Source of the DNA: Jatrophihabitans telluris
GTDB taxonomy: Bacteria; Actinomycetota; Actinomycetes; Mycobacteriales; Jatrophihabitantaceae
Assembly (NCBI RefSeq): GCF_023516435.1
Contig: NZ_CP097332.1
Location: 3,472,001-3,536,000, forward strand
Direction of reading: 5' to 3'
Length of the DNA stretch: 64,000 nt
This document shows positions 25,008 to 34,311 of the stretch, piece after piece; the stretch's first letter is position 1, and every line of letters begins with the position of its first letter. A program made the position numbers and the translations under genes. The notes under the pieces were generated by a model. That model worked only from the letters and a program-made list of their open reading frames with translations, was not told the DNA's origin and ran no database searches.

Positions 25008-25952
25008 GTGCCCGCAAAGGCGAAATCCGCGCCGCGCAAGACTGCCGCCGCGCTCGCTGACCCGAACCCTGCCGTGCCGGCCGGCGATCGCGTGACGGTC
25101 CGCAAGACGTACAAGCTCTACATCGCAGGCGCCTTCCCGCGCTCGGAATCAGGCCGGTCCTACCCGGTGCACAGCCCCGACGGTGAGCTGCTGGCCCATG
25201 CCGCGCAGGCCTCCCGCAAGGACCTCCGCGACGCCGTAACCGCCGCCCGCAAGGCCTTCGGTGGCTGGTCGGGCGCGACGGCCTACAACCGCGGCCAGAT
25301 CCTGTACCGGATCGCGGAGATGATGGAGGGTCGGCGAGCGCAGTTCGCGGCCGAGGTCGTCGCCGCCGAAGGGATTTCCACCGACGCGGCCCAGGCGCAG
25401 GTGGACGCCGCGATCGACCGCTGGGTCTGGTACGCGGGCTGGACGGACAAGTACGCCCAGATCGCCGGCGGCGCCAACCCGGTCGCCGGGCCGTACTTCA
25501 ACTTCTCCCTGCCCGAACCCAGCGGCGTCATCGGGGTGATCGCCCCCCAGAACAGCAGCCTGCTCGGCTTCGTCTCCGTGGTCGCACCCGCGATCGCCAC
25601 GGGCAACACCGTGGTGGTCATCGCCTCGGCCGATCGTCCGCTGCCGGCGGTTTCCCTCTCCGAGGCACTGGCCACCTCCGACCTGCCCGGCGGAGTCATC
25701 AACTTGCTCACCGGGTCGGTGTCCGAGCTGGCACCGTGGCTGGCCGCCCACCGCGACGTCAACGGCCTGGACCTGACCGGGGTCGAGCCCGCGGCCCGGA
25801 TTGCGTTGGCCGAGTCCGCCGCCGACACCGTCAAGCGCGTCCACGCTCCGGCGACGACCGATCGGTCGGTGCTCGCCGGCAGCGACCCTGGTATCAGCCG
25901 GCTCGGCGTGTTCACCGAGACGAAGACGGTTTGGCACCCCATGGGTGTCTGA
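25008..25952 (+). CDS. Aldehyde dehydrogenase-like protein lacking the catalytic domain
   Basis: A 314-residue protein aligned to the N-terminal cofactor-binding part of aldehyde dehydrogenases (KLYIAGAFPRSESGRSYPVH, AVTAARKAFGGWSGATAYNR, GVIGVIAPQNSSLLGFVSVV). After about residue 250 the family ELGGK base, the Cys nucleophile and the whole catalytic domain are missing; instead it ends in a compact tail, RLGVFTETKTVWHPMGV. An Ala/Lys/Pro-rich N-terminal extension of 30 residues is also unusual. The frame is intact and the GTG sits 1 nt after the stop of the active enzyme, so this looks like a maintained non-catalytic partner rather than debris. The pair resembles a split version of two-domain ALDH16, whose second domain is also inactive; that link is inference. 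Confidence 0.85.
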   Translation: MPAKAKSAPRKTAAALADPNPAVPAGDRVTVRKTYKLYIAGAFPRSESGRSYPVHSPDGELLAHAAQASRKDLRDAVTAARKAFGGWSGATAYNRGQILYRIAEMMEGRRAQFAAEVVAAEGISTDAAQAQVDAAIDRWVWYAGWTDKYAQIAGGANPVAGPYFNFSLPEPSGVIGVIAPQNSSLLGFVSVVAPAIATGNTVVVIASADRPLPAVSLSEALATSDLPGGVINLLTGSVSELAPWLAAHRDVNGLDLTGVEPAARIALAESAADTVKRVHAPATTDRSVLAGSDPGISRLGVFTETKTVWHPMGV

Positions 25953-25969
25953 TGCAGACACCTCTCGGC

Positions 25970-25985
25970 TAGGTTCACTGGCATG
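25970..25985 (+). promoter_or_regulatory. Leaderless -10 of the 201-residue hypothetical gene
   Basis: TAGGTT (25970-25975) is followed by 7 nt and the ATG at 25983, with no ribosome site. Confidence 0.55.
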
Positions 25986-26588
25986 CCGTCCTTCACCGAG
26001 CCGATCGTGGCCATCAGCCTGACCTCGAACGCCCACCAAGGCGTCACCCTCTACGCCCCGCCGTGGGAGGACACCGACGGCGAGCAGTGGCAGGGCTTCC
26101 TCGGCGACGGTGCCAAAATCGTCCTGCTCGGAACCCCCGACGAACTCTCCGACTGGCTGCAGGCGCACCCGGACCATGACCTCGCCGACCACCCCGCCTG
26201 GGAGGCGTTCGCCGGCAAGGGCAAGACGGCCCTCGAGCCGGCCGAGTCGGACCACTACGACTTCGACGCCGTGTACGAGCTGGCGGCCGGCGACGCCGAC
26301 CCGGTCGTGGTGTCCGAACTCGGCGACACCATCGACATCGCCGCTCGGGTCGCCGACTGCTGCGAGGACGGGGCGTTGCGATCGCTGCTCGGCAACACCC
26401 GCGAGTACGCGCTGCTCGTCGAGGGCGAGACGTCCTACAGCGGCAAGGAGGGAGCGGCCGAATGGACCGCTCTCGGCGACGTGATCGCCGACAGCTGGGA
26501 GCGCGCGGCCAACCGCCTCAACACCTGGTTGCGCTGGGAAGGTTCGTCGACCGAGACGATCGTCGAATCCGACGACGAGACCGACTGA
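25983..26588 (+). CDS. Conserved acidic hypothetical protein
   Basis: A 201-residue acidic cytosolic protein (very rich in Asp and Glu, ending ESDDETD). It starts with a strand-rich segment (EPIVAISLTSNAHQGVTLYA), then WEDTDGEQWQGFLGDGAKIVLLGTPDELSDWL, a helical middle, and a C-terminal half with VSELGDTIDIAARVADCCED and WTALGDVIADSWERAANRLN. No signal peptide, membrane segment or catalytic motif is seen. I recognise the style of a widespread actinobacterial protein of unknown function but no named domain. It has its own -10 element between the deoC set and the amidase gene, which follows after 24 nt and is probably co-transcribed. Confidence 0.75.
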   Translation: MPSFTEPIVAISLTSNAHQGVTLYAPPWEDTDGEQWQGFLGDGAKIVLLGTPDELSDWLQAHPDHDLADHPAWEAFAGKGKTALEPAESDHYDFDAVYELAAGDADPVVVSELGDTIDIAARVADCCEDGALRSLLGNTREYALLVEGETSYSGKEGAAEWTALGDVIADSWERAANRLNTWLRWEGSSTETIVESDDETD

Positions 26589-26612
26589 CTCGCCGCGGCG
26601 AGCAGCGACCCC

Positions 26613-28064
26613 GTGGCCTCCGACGCACAGCACGACGCCGTCCCCACGCTCCACACGATCGAGGAGCTGGCAGCTCTGCTCGCCGCCGGCACGGTCTCGG
26701 CACTCGGCCTGCTCGAGCACTACCTGGACCGCATCGTGCGCTTCGACCCTGCGTTGGGGGCGATCCTCGCGCTCGACGAAACGGGCGCGCGGGCGGCGGC
26801 TCAGGCGGCTGACGACCGCCGGGCCCGGGGTCTCGTCCTGGGTCGGCTCGACGGAATACCCGTGCTGGTCAAGGACAACATCGAGGCGATCGGCCTTCCG
26901 GGTACGGCTGGTTCGCGCGCGCTGCTCGGATCGCCACCGGTGCGCGACGCCGGGCTGGTCACCCGACTGCGAGCGGCCGGCGCCGTCATCTTCGGCTCGA
27001 CCAACCTGTCCGAATGGGCCAACTTCCGCACCACCTCCGGAACCAGCGGGTGGAGCGGCGTTCGCGGACAGGCCAACAACCCCTACGACGTCGGGCGAAA
27101 CCCGTCCGGATCATCGTCGGGCTCGGCTGTCGCCGTAGCCGCCGCCCTCAGTCCGGTCGCGATCGGTACCGAGACCGACGGCTCCATCGTCTCGCCGGCG
27201 GGCCTATGCGGTGTGGTCGGTTTCAAGCCGAGTCGCGGCACCGTCCCCGGTGACGGCATCGTGCCGATCTCGTCCGCGCAGGACATCGCCGGACCGATCA
27301 CGCGTTCGGTCGCCGATGCCCGCACGTTGTACGAGGTCCTCTCCGACCGACCGATCTACGTGACTAGCCGGATCGACAGAGCCCCCGTCGAGCTCGACGG
27401 CCTGCGGGTGGCGGTCTGGACGCCGGACGAGCTCGCCGACGAACCGGCAGTCCGGGCGGTACTGGATCAGGTAGCGGATCTGCTTCGGGCACAGGGCAGC
27501 CGGACGTTCGCACGGTCGGTGGCCCAGACCGGGCCGTTCGAGGCCGCCGAGTTCGACGCCCTGCTGTGCGAGTTCGCCACGCAGCTACCGGCCTACCTTC
27601 GCTCGCGGCCGGGCCGTCATCCGCGCACCTGGCCCGAGCTGCTGGCCTTCGATCGAGCCGATCCGGTCGAGTTATCGCTTTTCGGTGACGAGAACTTCGC
27701 TCTCGCGGCAGTCAGCGCGGGTGCGGGCTCGCCCGAGCACCTGCGCTTGCGCGCCGAGGCTGACGAGCAAGCCGCCCGGGCGATGGCCGGTCTGCTCGAC
27801 GGGTGCGACGTCGCGGTGACGGTCATGAACCGCCCGGCCTGGCACACCGCCTACGGTCACGGCGAGGACTGGCACCTGCCGACGTCCTCGCCCGCAGCGG
27901 TGAGCGGGTGCCCGTCCCTGTCGTTGCCGGCCGGGCTCATCGACGGTCTGCCGGTCGGGGTCCTGCTGATGGCGCGTGTCGGCGAAGACGCGCGACTGCT
28001 GTCGATCGGCCAGCAACTGGAAGCCCTGCTGCCGCCGCGGACCCCGCCCGCCGACTTTCGTTGA
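26613..28064 (+). CDS. Amidase-signature-family hydrolase
   Basis: A 483-residue amidase of the Ser-cisSer-Lys type. The catalytic Lys is Lys87 in VLVKDNIEA, the cis-Ser lies in NPSGSSSGSAVAVAAA (about 164-178), and the nucleophile is Ser191 in TETDGSIVSPA. The C-terminal half (SGCPSLSLPAGLIDGLPVGV) completes the fold, so it should be active. Substrates in this family range from simple amides to aminoacyl-tRNA; neighbours do not define one, and there is no gatB/gatC nearby, so a GatA role is unlikely. The GTG start lies 24 nt after the preceding gene. It converges on add, with a repeat cluster between them. Confidence 0.9.
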   Translation: MASDAQHDAVPTLHTIEELAALLAAGTVSALGLLEHYLDRIVRFDPALGAILALDETGARAAAQAADDRRARGLVLGRLDGIPVLVKDNIEAIGLPGTAGSRALLGSPPVRDAGLVTRLRAAGAVIFGSTNLSEWANFRTTSGTSGWSGVRGQANNPYDVGRNPSGSSSGSAVAVAAALSPVAIGTETDGSIVSPAGLCGVVGFKPSRGTVPGDGIVPISSAQDIAGPITRSVADARTLYEVLSDRPIYVTSRIDRAPVELDGLRVAVWTPDELADEPAVRAVLDQVADLLRAQGSRTFARSVAQTGPFEAAEFDALLCEFATQLPAYLRSRPGRHPRTWPELLAFDRADPVELSLFGDENFALAAVSAGAGSPEHLRLRAEADEQAARAMAGLLDGCDVAVTVMNRPAWHTAYGHGEDWHLPTSSPAAVSGCPSLSLPAGLIDGLPVGVLLMARVGEDARLLSIGQQLEALLPPRTPPADFR

Positions 28065-28186
28065 GGTTGCCCTCGTTGTTCAGGTGCTCGAGCAACAAGG
28101 GCAACCTCAACGCGGATGAGCCAGCAACAAGGGCAACCTCAACGCGGATGGGCCAGCAACAAGGGCAACCTCAACGCGGTTAGGCG
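28059..28186. repeat. Three 32-bp tandem repeats with an inverted arm
   Basis: Copies of a 32-bp unit starting AGCAACAAGGGCAACCTCAA lie head to tail at 28091, 28123 and 28155. The first 22 bp are identical in all; the tails read CGGATGAGCC, CGGATGGGCC and CGGTTAGGCG. A reverse-complement arm (28059-28080, 20 of 22 matching) precedes them after a 10-nt loop, so any copy can form a 22-bp stem with it. The arm overlaps the amidase stop and the third copy overlaps the add stop. It probably works as a two-way terminator for the converging genes. There are no spacers, so it is not CRISPR. Confidence 0.85.
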
Positions 28187-29286
28187 AGCAAGTCGGCGTA
28201 GCCCGGCTTGATCTGGGCGTTGATGATCGCCAGCCGTTCGTCGAAGGCGATGAACGCGCTCTTCATGGCGTTCACCGTCAACCACTGAAGGTCGGACCAG
28301 CTGTAGCCGAACGCCTCGGTGAGCAGAAGCATTTCCTTGGTCATAGACGTGTCGCTCATCAAGCGGTTGTCGGTGTTCACCGTGACCCGGAAGTGCAGCC
28401 GGCGGAGCAGACCGATCGGGTGCGCGGCGATCGACGGAGCGGCCCCGGTCTGCACGTTCGAGGACGGACACAATTCCAGCGGGATGCGCTTGTCCCGGAC
28501 GTACTGCGAGAGTCGGCCGAGCCGGGCCGAATCGACATGCTCGTCCAGCGTGCTGCCGGTGACCGCAATGTCGTCGACGATCCGCACGCCGTGGCCGAGA
28601 CGGTCCGCGCCGCACCACTGCAGGGCCTCCCAGATGGAGGGTAGGCCGAACGCCTCGCCGGCGTGGATGGTGAAGTGGTAATTCTCCCGGCGCAGGTACT
28701 CGAAGGCGTCCAGATGCCGGGTGGGCGGGAAGCCCGCTTCGGCTCCGGCGATGTCGAACCCGACGACGCCGTGGTCCCGGTAGGCCACCGCGAGCTCGGC
28801 GATCTCACGCGAACGGGCCGCGTGCCGCATCGCTGTGGCCAGTGCCCCGACCCGGATGGTGTAACCCCGCTCGGCAGCGACCGCGACGCCGTCGGCGAAT
28901 CCGGCCAGAACTGCATCGACGACCTGGGGCAGGGTGAGTCCCTCGCTGACGTGCTGCTCGGGGGCCCATCGAACCTCGGCGTAGACAACGCCGTCGGCCG
29001 CGAGGTCCTGCGCGCATTCGCTGGCGACCCGCCTGAGGCCGCCTACGGTCTGCATCACGGCGACGGTGTGGTCGAAAGTCTCCAGATACCGTTCCAGGGA
29101 GCCGGAATCTGCCGCCTCGGCGAACCAGCGACCCAGCTCGGCCGCGTCGGTGGAGGGCAGCTTGTCGTAACCGATCTCAGCGGCCAGGTCGATGATCGTC
29201 TGGGGCCGCAGGCCTCCGTCGAGATGGTCGTGCAGCAAGACCTTCGGGGCTCGCAGGATGGTGTCGCGGTTCAGTTCGACAGGCAT
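28180..29286 (-). CDS. add: Adenosine deaminase
   Basis: A 368-residue zinc hydrolase converting (deoxy)adenosine to (deoxy)inosine. Zinc ligands His19 and His21 are in [10 protein letters not shown], the third in [12 protein letters not shown], with catalytic Glu and LGHGVRI following and the final aspartate in VNTDNRLM. The segment [12 protein letters not shown] is also typical. The protein is complete. Its stop lies in the third copy of the repeat cluster. Inosine made here would be split by the phosphorylase encoded at 15.4 kb. The ATG follows TAGGCT by 6 nt. Confidence 0.96.
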   Translation of the reverse strand: MPVELNRDTILRAPKVLLHDHLDGGLRPQTIIDLAAEIGYDKLPSTDAAELGRWFAEAADSGSLERYLETFDHTVAVMQTVGGLRRVASECAQDLAADGVVYAEVRWAPEQHVSEGLTLPQVVDAVLAGFADGVAVAAERGYTIRVGALATAMRHAARSREIAELAVAYRDHGVVGFDIAGAEAGFPPTRHLDAFEYLRRENYHFTIHAGEAFGLPSIWEALQWCGADRLGHGVRIVDDIAVTGSTLDEHVDSARLGRLSQYVRDKRIPLELCPSSNVQTGAAPSIAAHPIGLLRRLHFRVTVNTDNRLMSDTSMTKEMLLLTEAFGYSWSDLQWLTVNAMKSAFIAFDERLAIINAQIKPGYADLLA

Positions 29287-29298
29287 GACAGCAGCCTA
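29284..29298 (-). promoter_or_regulatory. Leaderless -10 of add
   Basis: On the minus strand TAGGCT (29298-29293) is followed by 6 nt and the ATG at 29286. Confidence 0.6.
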
Positions 29299-29332
29299 GG
29301 GCAGCGGCCCGAACCGCCGCGCACAACACCGG

Positions 29333-29986
29333 TCACGGATCCAACCGGATGCGCACGGCGCGGAACTGACTCGCCGTCGCCTGCAGTATTTTCAGCCGCG
29401 GATCGGCGACCGCCAGCAGGGGCCGCGGGCGACGTTCGGCCAGCGCGGCGAGCGCGGCGAGCCGGGGATCGGACAGGGTGGCGGTGACCGCGACCTGATC
29501 ACCGCCGAGGACGAGCGCCTCGATCCGGTCCTGCTCGGGGACCAGAATCCGGGCCGCCACGTCAGCGGCTTGGCCGAAGGCGGCACGAGCCTGGTTGTCG
29601 CGGCGGCGGGCGTAGCGTTGCTGAGACCAGCCGCCGGCCTTGGTCGTGCCTTGCACATAGCCCGATCCGACCTTGGAACTCAGCAGCTCGGCCCCGTGAA
29701 AGACCCCGGCCGCGTAGCCCCCGCGGCGCACCAGCAACACCCCGACCCGACGGTCGCGGTTGACCTCGACCGACAGCGAGGTGAGGACCCGGCTGACCGG
29801 AATCTCCCACGGCGGGAACGGTAGTTCGAGCCAGGCCCGGTCACCGTCGGCACCGAGCAGCAGGACGCGACTCTCATCGGCGCTGGTCTGGACGGCCCCG
29901 TGCCGGTCGGCGAACCCGTCGATCCACGTCGAGATCCGTTCGGGCGCGACGGACACCGTTCGGGCCGAAACCGGCGGATCGTCCAT
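29333..29986 (-). CDS. acVLRF1: Vms1-like release factor (peptidyl-tRNA hydrolase)
   Basis: A 217-residue protein of the actinobacterial Vms1-like release factor group, related to the eRF1 fold. The diagnostic segment runs from residue 108 to 134: GSGYVQGTTKAGGWSQQRYA, then RRRDNQA, with the catalytic-type glutamine in SQQR at 121-124. Around it are LLVRRGGYAAGVFHGAELL (strand core) and, at the end, VLGGDQVAVTATLSD and RPLLAVADPRLKILQATA. In eukaryotes Vms1/ANKZF1 releases peptides from stalled 60S subunits, so a ribosome-rescue role is expected; direct evidence in bacteria is limited as far as I recall. It lies 6 nt after the deoA stop, so it is probably co-transcribed with deoA and cdd, an unexpected partnership. 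Confidence 0.85.
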   Translation of the reverse strand: MDDPPVSARTVSVAPERISTWIDGFADRHGAVQTSADESRVLLLGADGDRAWLELPFPPWEIPVSRVLTSLSVEVNRDRRVGVLLVRRGGYAAGVFHGAELLSSKVGSGYVQGTTKAGGWSQQRYARRRDNQARAAFGQAADVAARILVPEQDRIEALVLGGDQVAVTATLSDPRLAALAALAERRPRPLLAVADPRLKILQATASQFRAVRIRLDP

Positions 29987-29992
29987 CCGGGC

Positions 29993-31294
29993 TCAGGCGG
30001 TGATGGTGTCGATGATCAACGGGTCGGCGGTGAAGTCGGCGGCCGAGCCGATGTCATAGCCGCCCTGCAGGGCCTGCAGGGCGCGCTCGAATCGCTCGGG
30101 ATCATCGGCGTGCAACTCCAGCAGCGGCTGGCCGGCCGTCACCGGCTCACCCGGTTTGGCGTGCATGACCACGCCCGCACCGGCCGAGACCGGATCCTCC
30201 TTGCGAGCTCGGCCGGCTCCGAGCCGCCAGGCCGCGACGCCGACAGCATAGGCGTCCAGGCGGGTCAGCATCCCCGAGGCCGGGGCCGTCACGACGTGCG
30301 TGTGTCGCGCGGTCGGCAGCGGCGCGTCCGGGTCCCCGCCCTGGGCGGCGATCATGGCCCGCCAGGAATCCATGGCCCGTCCGTCGTCCAGCGCATCCTG
30401 AGGATCGACGTCGGTGATGCCGACGCCGGCCAGCATCAGCCGGGCCAGCGCCACTGTCAGTTCGATGACGTCGCTCGGGCCACCACCGGCCAGTACCTCG
30501 ACCGACTCCCGCACCTCCAGCGCGTTGCCCGCGGTCAGGCCGAGCGGCGTGTTCATGTCGGTCAGCAGCGCGACGGTGTTCGTCCCGGCCGCCGTACCGA
30601 GCGCGACCATCGTGCGTGCCAGTTCGCGCGCGTCGGCCTCGGTCTTCATGAAGGCTCCGGTGCCGACCTTGACGTCCAGGACGAGAGCCGATGACCCTTC
30701 GGCGATCTTCTTGCTCATGATCGAACTGGCGATCAACGGGATCGCCTCTACGGTGCCGGTGACATCGCGCAGGGCGTACAGCTTCTTGTCCGCCGGAGCC
30801 AGCCCGTCACCGGCTGCGCAGACCACCGCGCCGACCTCGTTGAGCTGAGCGACGAAGTCGGCGTTGCTGACCGAGGCGCGCCAGCCGGGAATGGCTTCGA
30901 GCTTGTCCAGCGTGCCGCCGGTGTGCCCGAGCCCGCGTCCTGACAACTGCGGCACGGCCGCGCCGAGGGCAGCCACCAACGGTGCCAGCGGCAGGGTGAT
31001 CTTGTCCCCGACGCCGCCGGTGGAATGCTTGTCGGTCGTGGCCCGGCTGACCCCGGACAGGTCGAGCCGCTCGCCGGAGGCGATCATCGCCTCGGTCCAG
31101 CGAGACAGTTCCGCCGGTTCCATGCCGTTGAGCAGGATGGCCATGGCCAACGCGGCCATCTGCTCCTCGGCCACCACCCCGCGGGTGTAGGCGTCGATGA
31201 TCCAGTCGATCTCAGCGTCCGGGATCCGTCCGCGGTCACGCTTGGCGCGGATGACGCTGACCGCGTCGAAGGGTTCGATGCTCTGCGCTGACAT
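29993..31294 (-). CDS. deoA: Thymidine phosphorylase
   Basis: A 433-residue pyrimidine nucleoside phosphorylase that releases thymine or uracil and deoxyribose-1-phosphate. The phosphate-binding KHSTGGVGDK lies at 89-98, GRGLGHTGGTLDKLEAIPG follows, and the C-terminal lobe starts around PVSAGAGVVMHAK. ATG 31294 is chosen because GGGAAGG lies 8 nt upstream and the N-terminus (FDAVSVIRAKRDRG) matches the family; a longer frame beginning at 31576 would run through cdd. The gene lies between cdd and acVLRF1 in one minus-strand block with the transporter. Its product enters the DeoC pathway after isomerisation. Confidence 0.95.
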   Translation of the reverse strand: MSAQSIEPFDAVSVIRAKRDRGRIPDAEIDWIIDAYTRGVVAEEQMAALAMAILLNGMEPAELSRWTEAMIASGERLDLSGVSRATTDKHSTGGVGDKITLPLAPLVAALGAAVPQLSGRGLGHTGGTLDKLEAIPGWRASVSNADFVAQLNEVGAVVCAAGDGLAPADKKLYALRDVTGTVEAIPLIASSIMSKKIAEGSSALVLDVKVGTGAFMKTEADARELARTMVALGTAAGTNTVALLTDMNTPLGLTAGNALEVRESVEVLAGGGPSDVIELTVALARLMLAGVGITDVDPQDALDDGRAMDSWRAMIAAQGGDPDAPLPTARHTHVVTAPASGMLTRLDAYAVGVAAWRLGAGRARKEDPVSAGAGVVMHAKPGEPVTAGQPLLELHADDPERFERALQALQGGYDIGSAADFTADPLIIDTITA

Positions 31295-31347
31295 GATGGT
31301 TACCTTCCCACGCGGTCGATGAGCGGGTCGTCGGCGCCCTGCCCGGG

Positions 31348-31767
31348 CTAGCTGTTGAGGTCCTGCCGCCCGAAGGCCAGCGGCAGGATGTCGGTCATCG
31401 GTACCGGGCCGTCGGCGGTGTCGAGCACCATGCCGGGCGCGGCGAACTCCCAGAGCAACTGGCGGCAGCGACCGCAGGGCATCAGCACCTGTTCGTGCCG
31501 GTCGACGCAGGCGAAGGCGACCAGCTTGCCGCCGCCGGTCGCGTTCAGGGTCGACACCAGACCGCATTCGGCGCACAGGGTGAGCCCGTAGGAGGCGTTC
31601 TCCACGTTGCAGCCGGACACGATGCGCCCGTCGTCGACCAGCGCGGCGGCACCCACCGGGTATTTCGAGTACGGCGCGTAGGCCAGGTGCATAGCGGCCC
31701 GGGCCGCGTGCCGCAGTGCCTCCCAGTCGATCTCGGGCGCCGCGGCGCCCCCGGACTGTTCAGACAT
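31348..31767 (-). CDS. cdd: Cytidine deaminase
   Basis: A 139-residue zinc enzyme converting (deoxy)cytidine to (deoxy)uridine. Cys65 and the catalytic Glu67 are in LTLCAECG, Cys98 and Cys101 in PCGRCRQLL, and the substrate-binding GCNVENASYG is at 52-61. Length equals the short homotetrameric class. It is the first salvage gene after the transporter genes, 36 nt downstream of the fused permease, and precedes deoA by 53 nt, so import and deamination are probably co-regulated. Confidence 0.95.
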   Translation of the reverse strand: MSEQSGGAAAPEIDWEALRHAARAAMHLAYAPYSKYPVGAAALVDDGRIVSGCNVENASYGLTLCAECGLVSTLNATGGGKLVAFACVDRHEQVLMPCGRCRQLLWEFAAPGMVLDTADGPVPMTDILPLAFGRQDLNS

Positions 31768-31803
31768 GGCTCGGCCCTTTCACCTGGTCGCGTCGAATGA
31801 TTC

Positions 31804-34311
31804 TCAACCCGTCACGTAGGGCTGGCCGTCGGCCGCGGGTGGGCGTACCCGTCCGACGAAACCCGCAACCGCGAGCAGCGTGGCCAGGTACGGCAACATC
31901 AACAACAGGTTCGGATCGATCGGTGCCCCGGCCTGGGCGAGCAACGCCTGGAACTGGTCGGCGAAACCGAACAGCAGGGCCGCCAGCACCGCACCCTTCG
32001 GGCTCCAACGTCCGAAGATCACCGCGGCCAACGCGATGAACCCCTTGCCGGAGGACATGTTCAACTGGAAGGAGCCCAGTGACCCGGCGCCGATGACGAG
32101 GAAGGCACCACCGAGCCCAGCGATCGCCCCGGCCAGCAGAACGGCCCGGAACCGCGTTCTGGCCACGTTGATCCCGACCGTGTCGGCCGCCTTGGGGTGC
32201 TCACCGACCGACCGCAACCGCAAGCCCCACCGAGTGTGGAACAACCCGAAGTGGACGGCGGCAACCAGCACATATGTGGCGTAGAGAAAGATCGTTCCGG
32301 AGAAGAACACCGCGCCGAGCACCGGGATGTCGCCGAGCACCGGGACCTTGTAGATCGTGAAGTAGCCCGGCTCGTTGAACTGCGAGGCGTGCGGGCTGAG
32401 CAGCTTGTTGAACAGGAAGCTGGTCAGGCCCAGCGCGAAGACGTTGAGTACCACTCCGATGATCACCTGGTCGACGAAGTACTTGATGGCCAGGGCGGCC
32501 AGGACCGCGCCGAGCGCGACCCCGGCCAACACGCCCCCGAGGACCCCCAGCCAGATCGAACCGGCAACGCTGGCCACGACCGCCGTGACGAAGGCGCCCA
32601 GCAGCAGCTGTCCCTCGATCGCGACGTTCACGACTCCGGACCGCTCGCCGATCACGCCGGCCAGGGCGCCGAGAATGAGGGGGATGGCCGCGGGGAACAG
32701 CATCCCCTGCAGCAGCGACACCACGTTCAGCCCACTCGCGGACCCGGCGATGGACCAGAACATGACGGCCAGGACGAGACCGACGATCGCCAGCGCGGCG
32801 CACCACTTGGCGGGAATTCGCTGGCTGATCCGGGCCACGCCGGCCAGGATCACCAACAGACTCAGCAGAATCACGACCGGACGAGCGCCCGGCCCCCAGG
32901 AACCGAGATCGAACTTGGCGCCCGGTAACGAGAACTGCAGCAGCGACTTCTGCCCGACCCGCTTGGAAAAGCCCAGCAGCCACAGGGAGAACACGCCCAG
33001 CACGGTGATCAGCGCACCCGCCGAGACATGCCGCGGGATCCGGGCCGTGCGCGCGTTGTCGACCGCCACGGCGAGGTTCGTGCTGGCCGTGTCCAGCGAT
33101 GCTCGTCCGAGCCGCTTGAGGCGGAAGATCGCCTGCACGAGCTTCGGGGCGGCGATGAAGATGACAATGAGGGCCTGCACGACGGTGATGATGTCGATCG
33201 GGGCCTGCACGCTCGGCGTGGCCTGCATCTGCGCGCCGCCCTGCCGTAGCGCACCGAAGAGCAGCCCGGCGGCGACCACGCCCCACGGCCGGCTCCGGCC
33301 GAGCAGGGCGACGGTGATGGCGTCGAAGCCGATGTTGGAGGAGATGTTCGGCGTGATCGAGTAGGACGTCGCGCCACCCAGAGCCAGCGTCGTCCCGGCA
33401 AGTCCGGCCAGGCCGCCGGCGATGGACATCGCGATCATCGTGACGCCGCCCACGCTCATGCCCGCGGTCCGTGCCGCGGCGGGGTTTGCGCCCACGGCGC
33501 GCATCTGGAAGCCCAACGTGCTGCGCACCAGCAGCCAGGCCACGAACGCCGCCGCCGCCAGCGCGAGCAGCACGCCGAGGTCGACCCGCAGCGACGCTCC
33601 GAACAGATGGGGCAGCCGCGCGGTGCCGTGGATCGGCTTGCTCGACTGCGGGTCGGCCGGCGCCACGATGGAGGGCCGCGCCAGCAGGAACAACAGTCCG
33701 AAGCGCGCGACGTAGTTGAGCATGATCGTGGTGATGACCTCGTGCGCCCCCGAACGGGCCTTGAGGAACCCGGCGATGAAGCCCCAGAACGCGCCACCGG
33801 CGATCCCGGCGATCACGGCGAGGATCAGGTGCAGAACCGGCGGGAGCTGCACGATGAGCCCGACCCAGCCGGAGGCGAAGGCGCCCGCGATGACTTGGCC
33901 TTCCCCACCGATGTTGAACAATCCCGCACGAAAGGCGAGCGCCACGGCGAGGCCGGCCAGGATCAGCGGCGTCGCCGTGTAGATCGTGCCCATGATCGGC
34001 GTGAAGACCTCGCTGGCGCTGCCGGTCTGGTTCGGATCGAAGATCGCCCCTTCGAACAAGGCGATGTAGGCGTCGCGCAGGGTGTACCAGGCGTCGGAGA
34101 AGAAGTCGGTGGGGTGCTGGAAGAAGTAGCCGAGATCGGAGCGGACCTTGTCGTCGGAGAACACGATCATCAGGCCACCGATGAGCAGGGCCAGCACGAT
34201 CGCGAGCCCGGTCAGCAACCAGCTGTCCACGCGTCGACGTCCCGAACCACTCGCTGTTGCGGCAGGTCCGGGTGTGGTCTCGGCGGTGGTCGGCGCCTGG
34301 CTGGCGGTCAT
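31804..34311 (-). CDS. Nucleoside ABC transporter, two permeases fused in one protein
   Basis: An 835-residue polytopic membrane protein made of two BPD_transp_2-type permeases that are usually separate (NupP/NupQ, RnsC/RnsD, YufP/YufQ). The first half (about 30-395) contains [20 protein letters not shown], the hallmark coupling loop. The second half (about 540-820) has the matching [20 protein letters not shown]. Between them a region at about 395-540 has three or four extra hydrophobic segments and looks like the N-terminus of the second permease. There is no stop or frameshift across the join. Its ATG overlaps the ATPase stop by 4 bp. The block ATPase-permease-cdd-deoA identifies a purine/pyrimidine nucleoside importer. 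Confidence 0.92.
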   Translation of the reverse strand: MTASQAPTTAETTPGPAATASGSGRRRVDSWLLTGLAIVLALLIGGLMIVFSDDKVRSDLGYFFQHPTDFFSDAWYTLRDAYIALFEGAIFDPNQTGSASEVFTPIMGTIYTATPLILAGLAVALAFRAGLFNIGGEGQVIAGAFASGWVGLIVQLPPVLHLILAVIAGIAGGAFWGFIAGFLKARSGAHEVITTIMLNYVARFGLLFLLARPSIVAPADPQSSKPIHGTARLPHLFGASLRVDLGVLLALAAAAFVAWLLVRSTLGFQMRAVGANPAAARTAGMSVGGVTMIAMSIAGGLAGLAGTTLALGGATSYSITPNISSNIGFDAITVALLGRSRPWGVVAAGLLFGALRQGGAQMQATPSVQAPIDIITVVQALIVIFIAAPKLVQAIFRLKRLGRASLDTASTNLAVAVDNARTARIPRHVSAGALITVLGVFSLWLLGFSKRVGQKSLLQFSLPGAKFDLGSWGPGARPVVILLSLLVILAGVARISQRIPAKWCAALAIVGLVLAVMFWSIAGSASGLNVVSLLQGMLFPAAIPLILGALAGVIGERSGVVNVAIEGQLLLGAFVTAVVASVAGSIWLGVLGGVLAGVALGAVLAALAIKYFVDQVIIGVVLNVFALGLTSFLFNKLLSPHASQFNEPGYFTIYKVPVLGDIPVLGAVFFSGTIFLYATYVLVAAVHFGLFHTRWGLRLRSVGEHPKAADTVGINVARTRFRAVLLAGAIAGLGGAFLVIGAGSLGSFQLNMSSGKGFIALAAVIFGRWSPKGAVLAALLFGFADQFQALLAQAGAPIDPNLLLMLPYLATLLAVAGFVGRVRPPAADGQPYVTG

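Noticed and set aside
26613-28064. Amidase as GatA of a tRNA amidotransferase
   Set aside because: No gatB or gatC nearby and the sequence reads as a general amidase; trpS and serS are unrelated neighbours.
28091-28186. CRISPR array
   Set aside because: Copies are directly contiguous at 32 bp with no unique spacers and no cas genes nearby.
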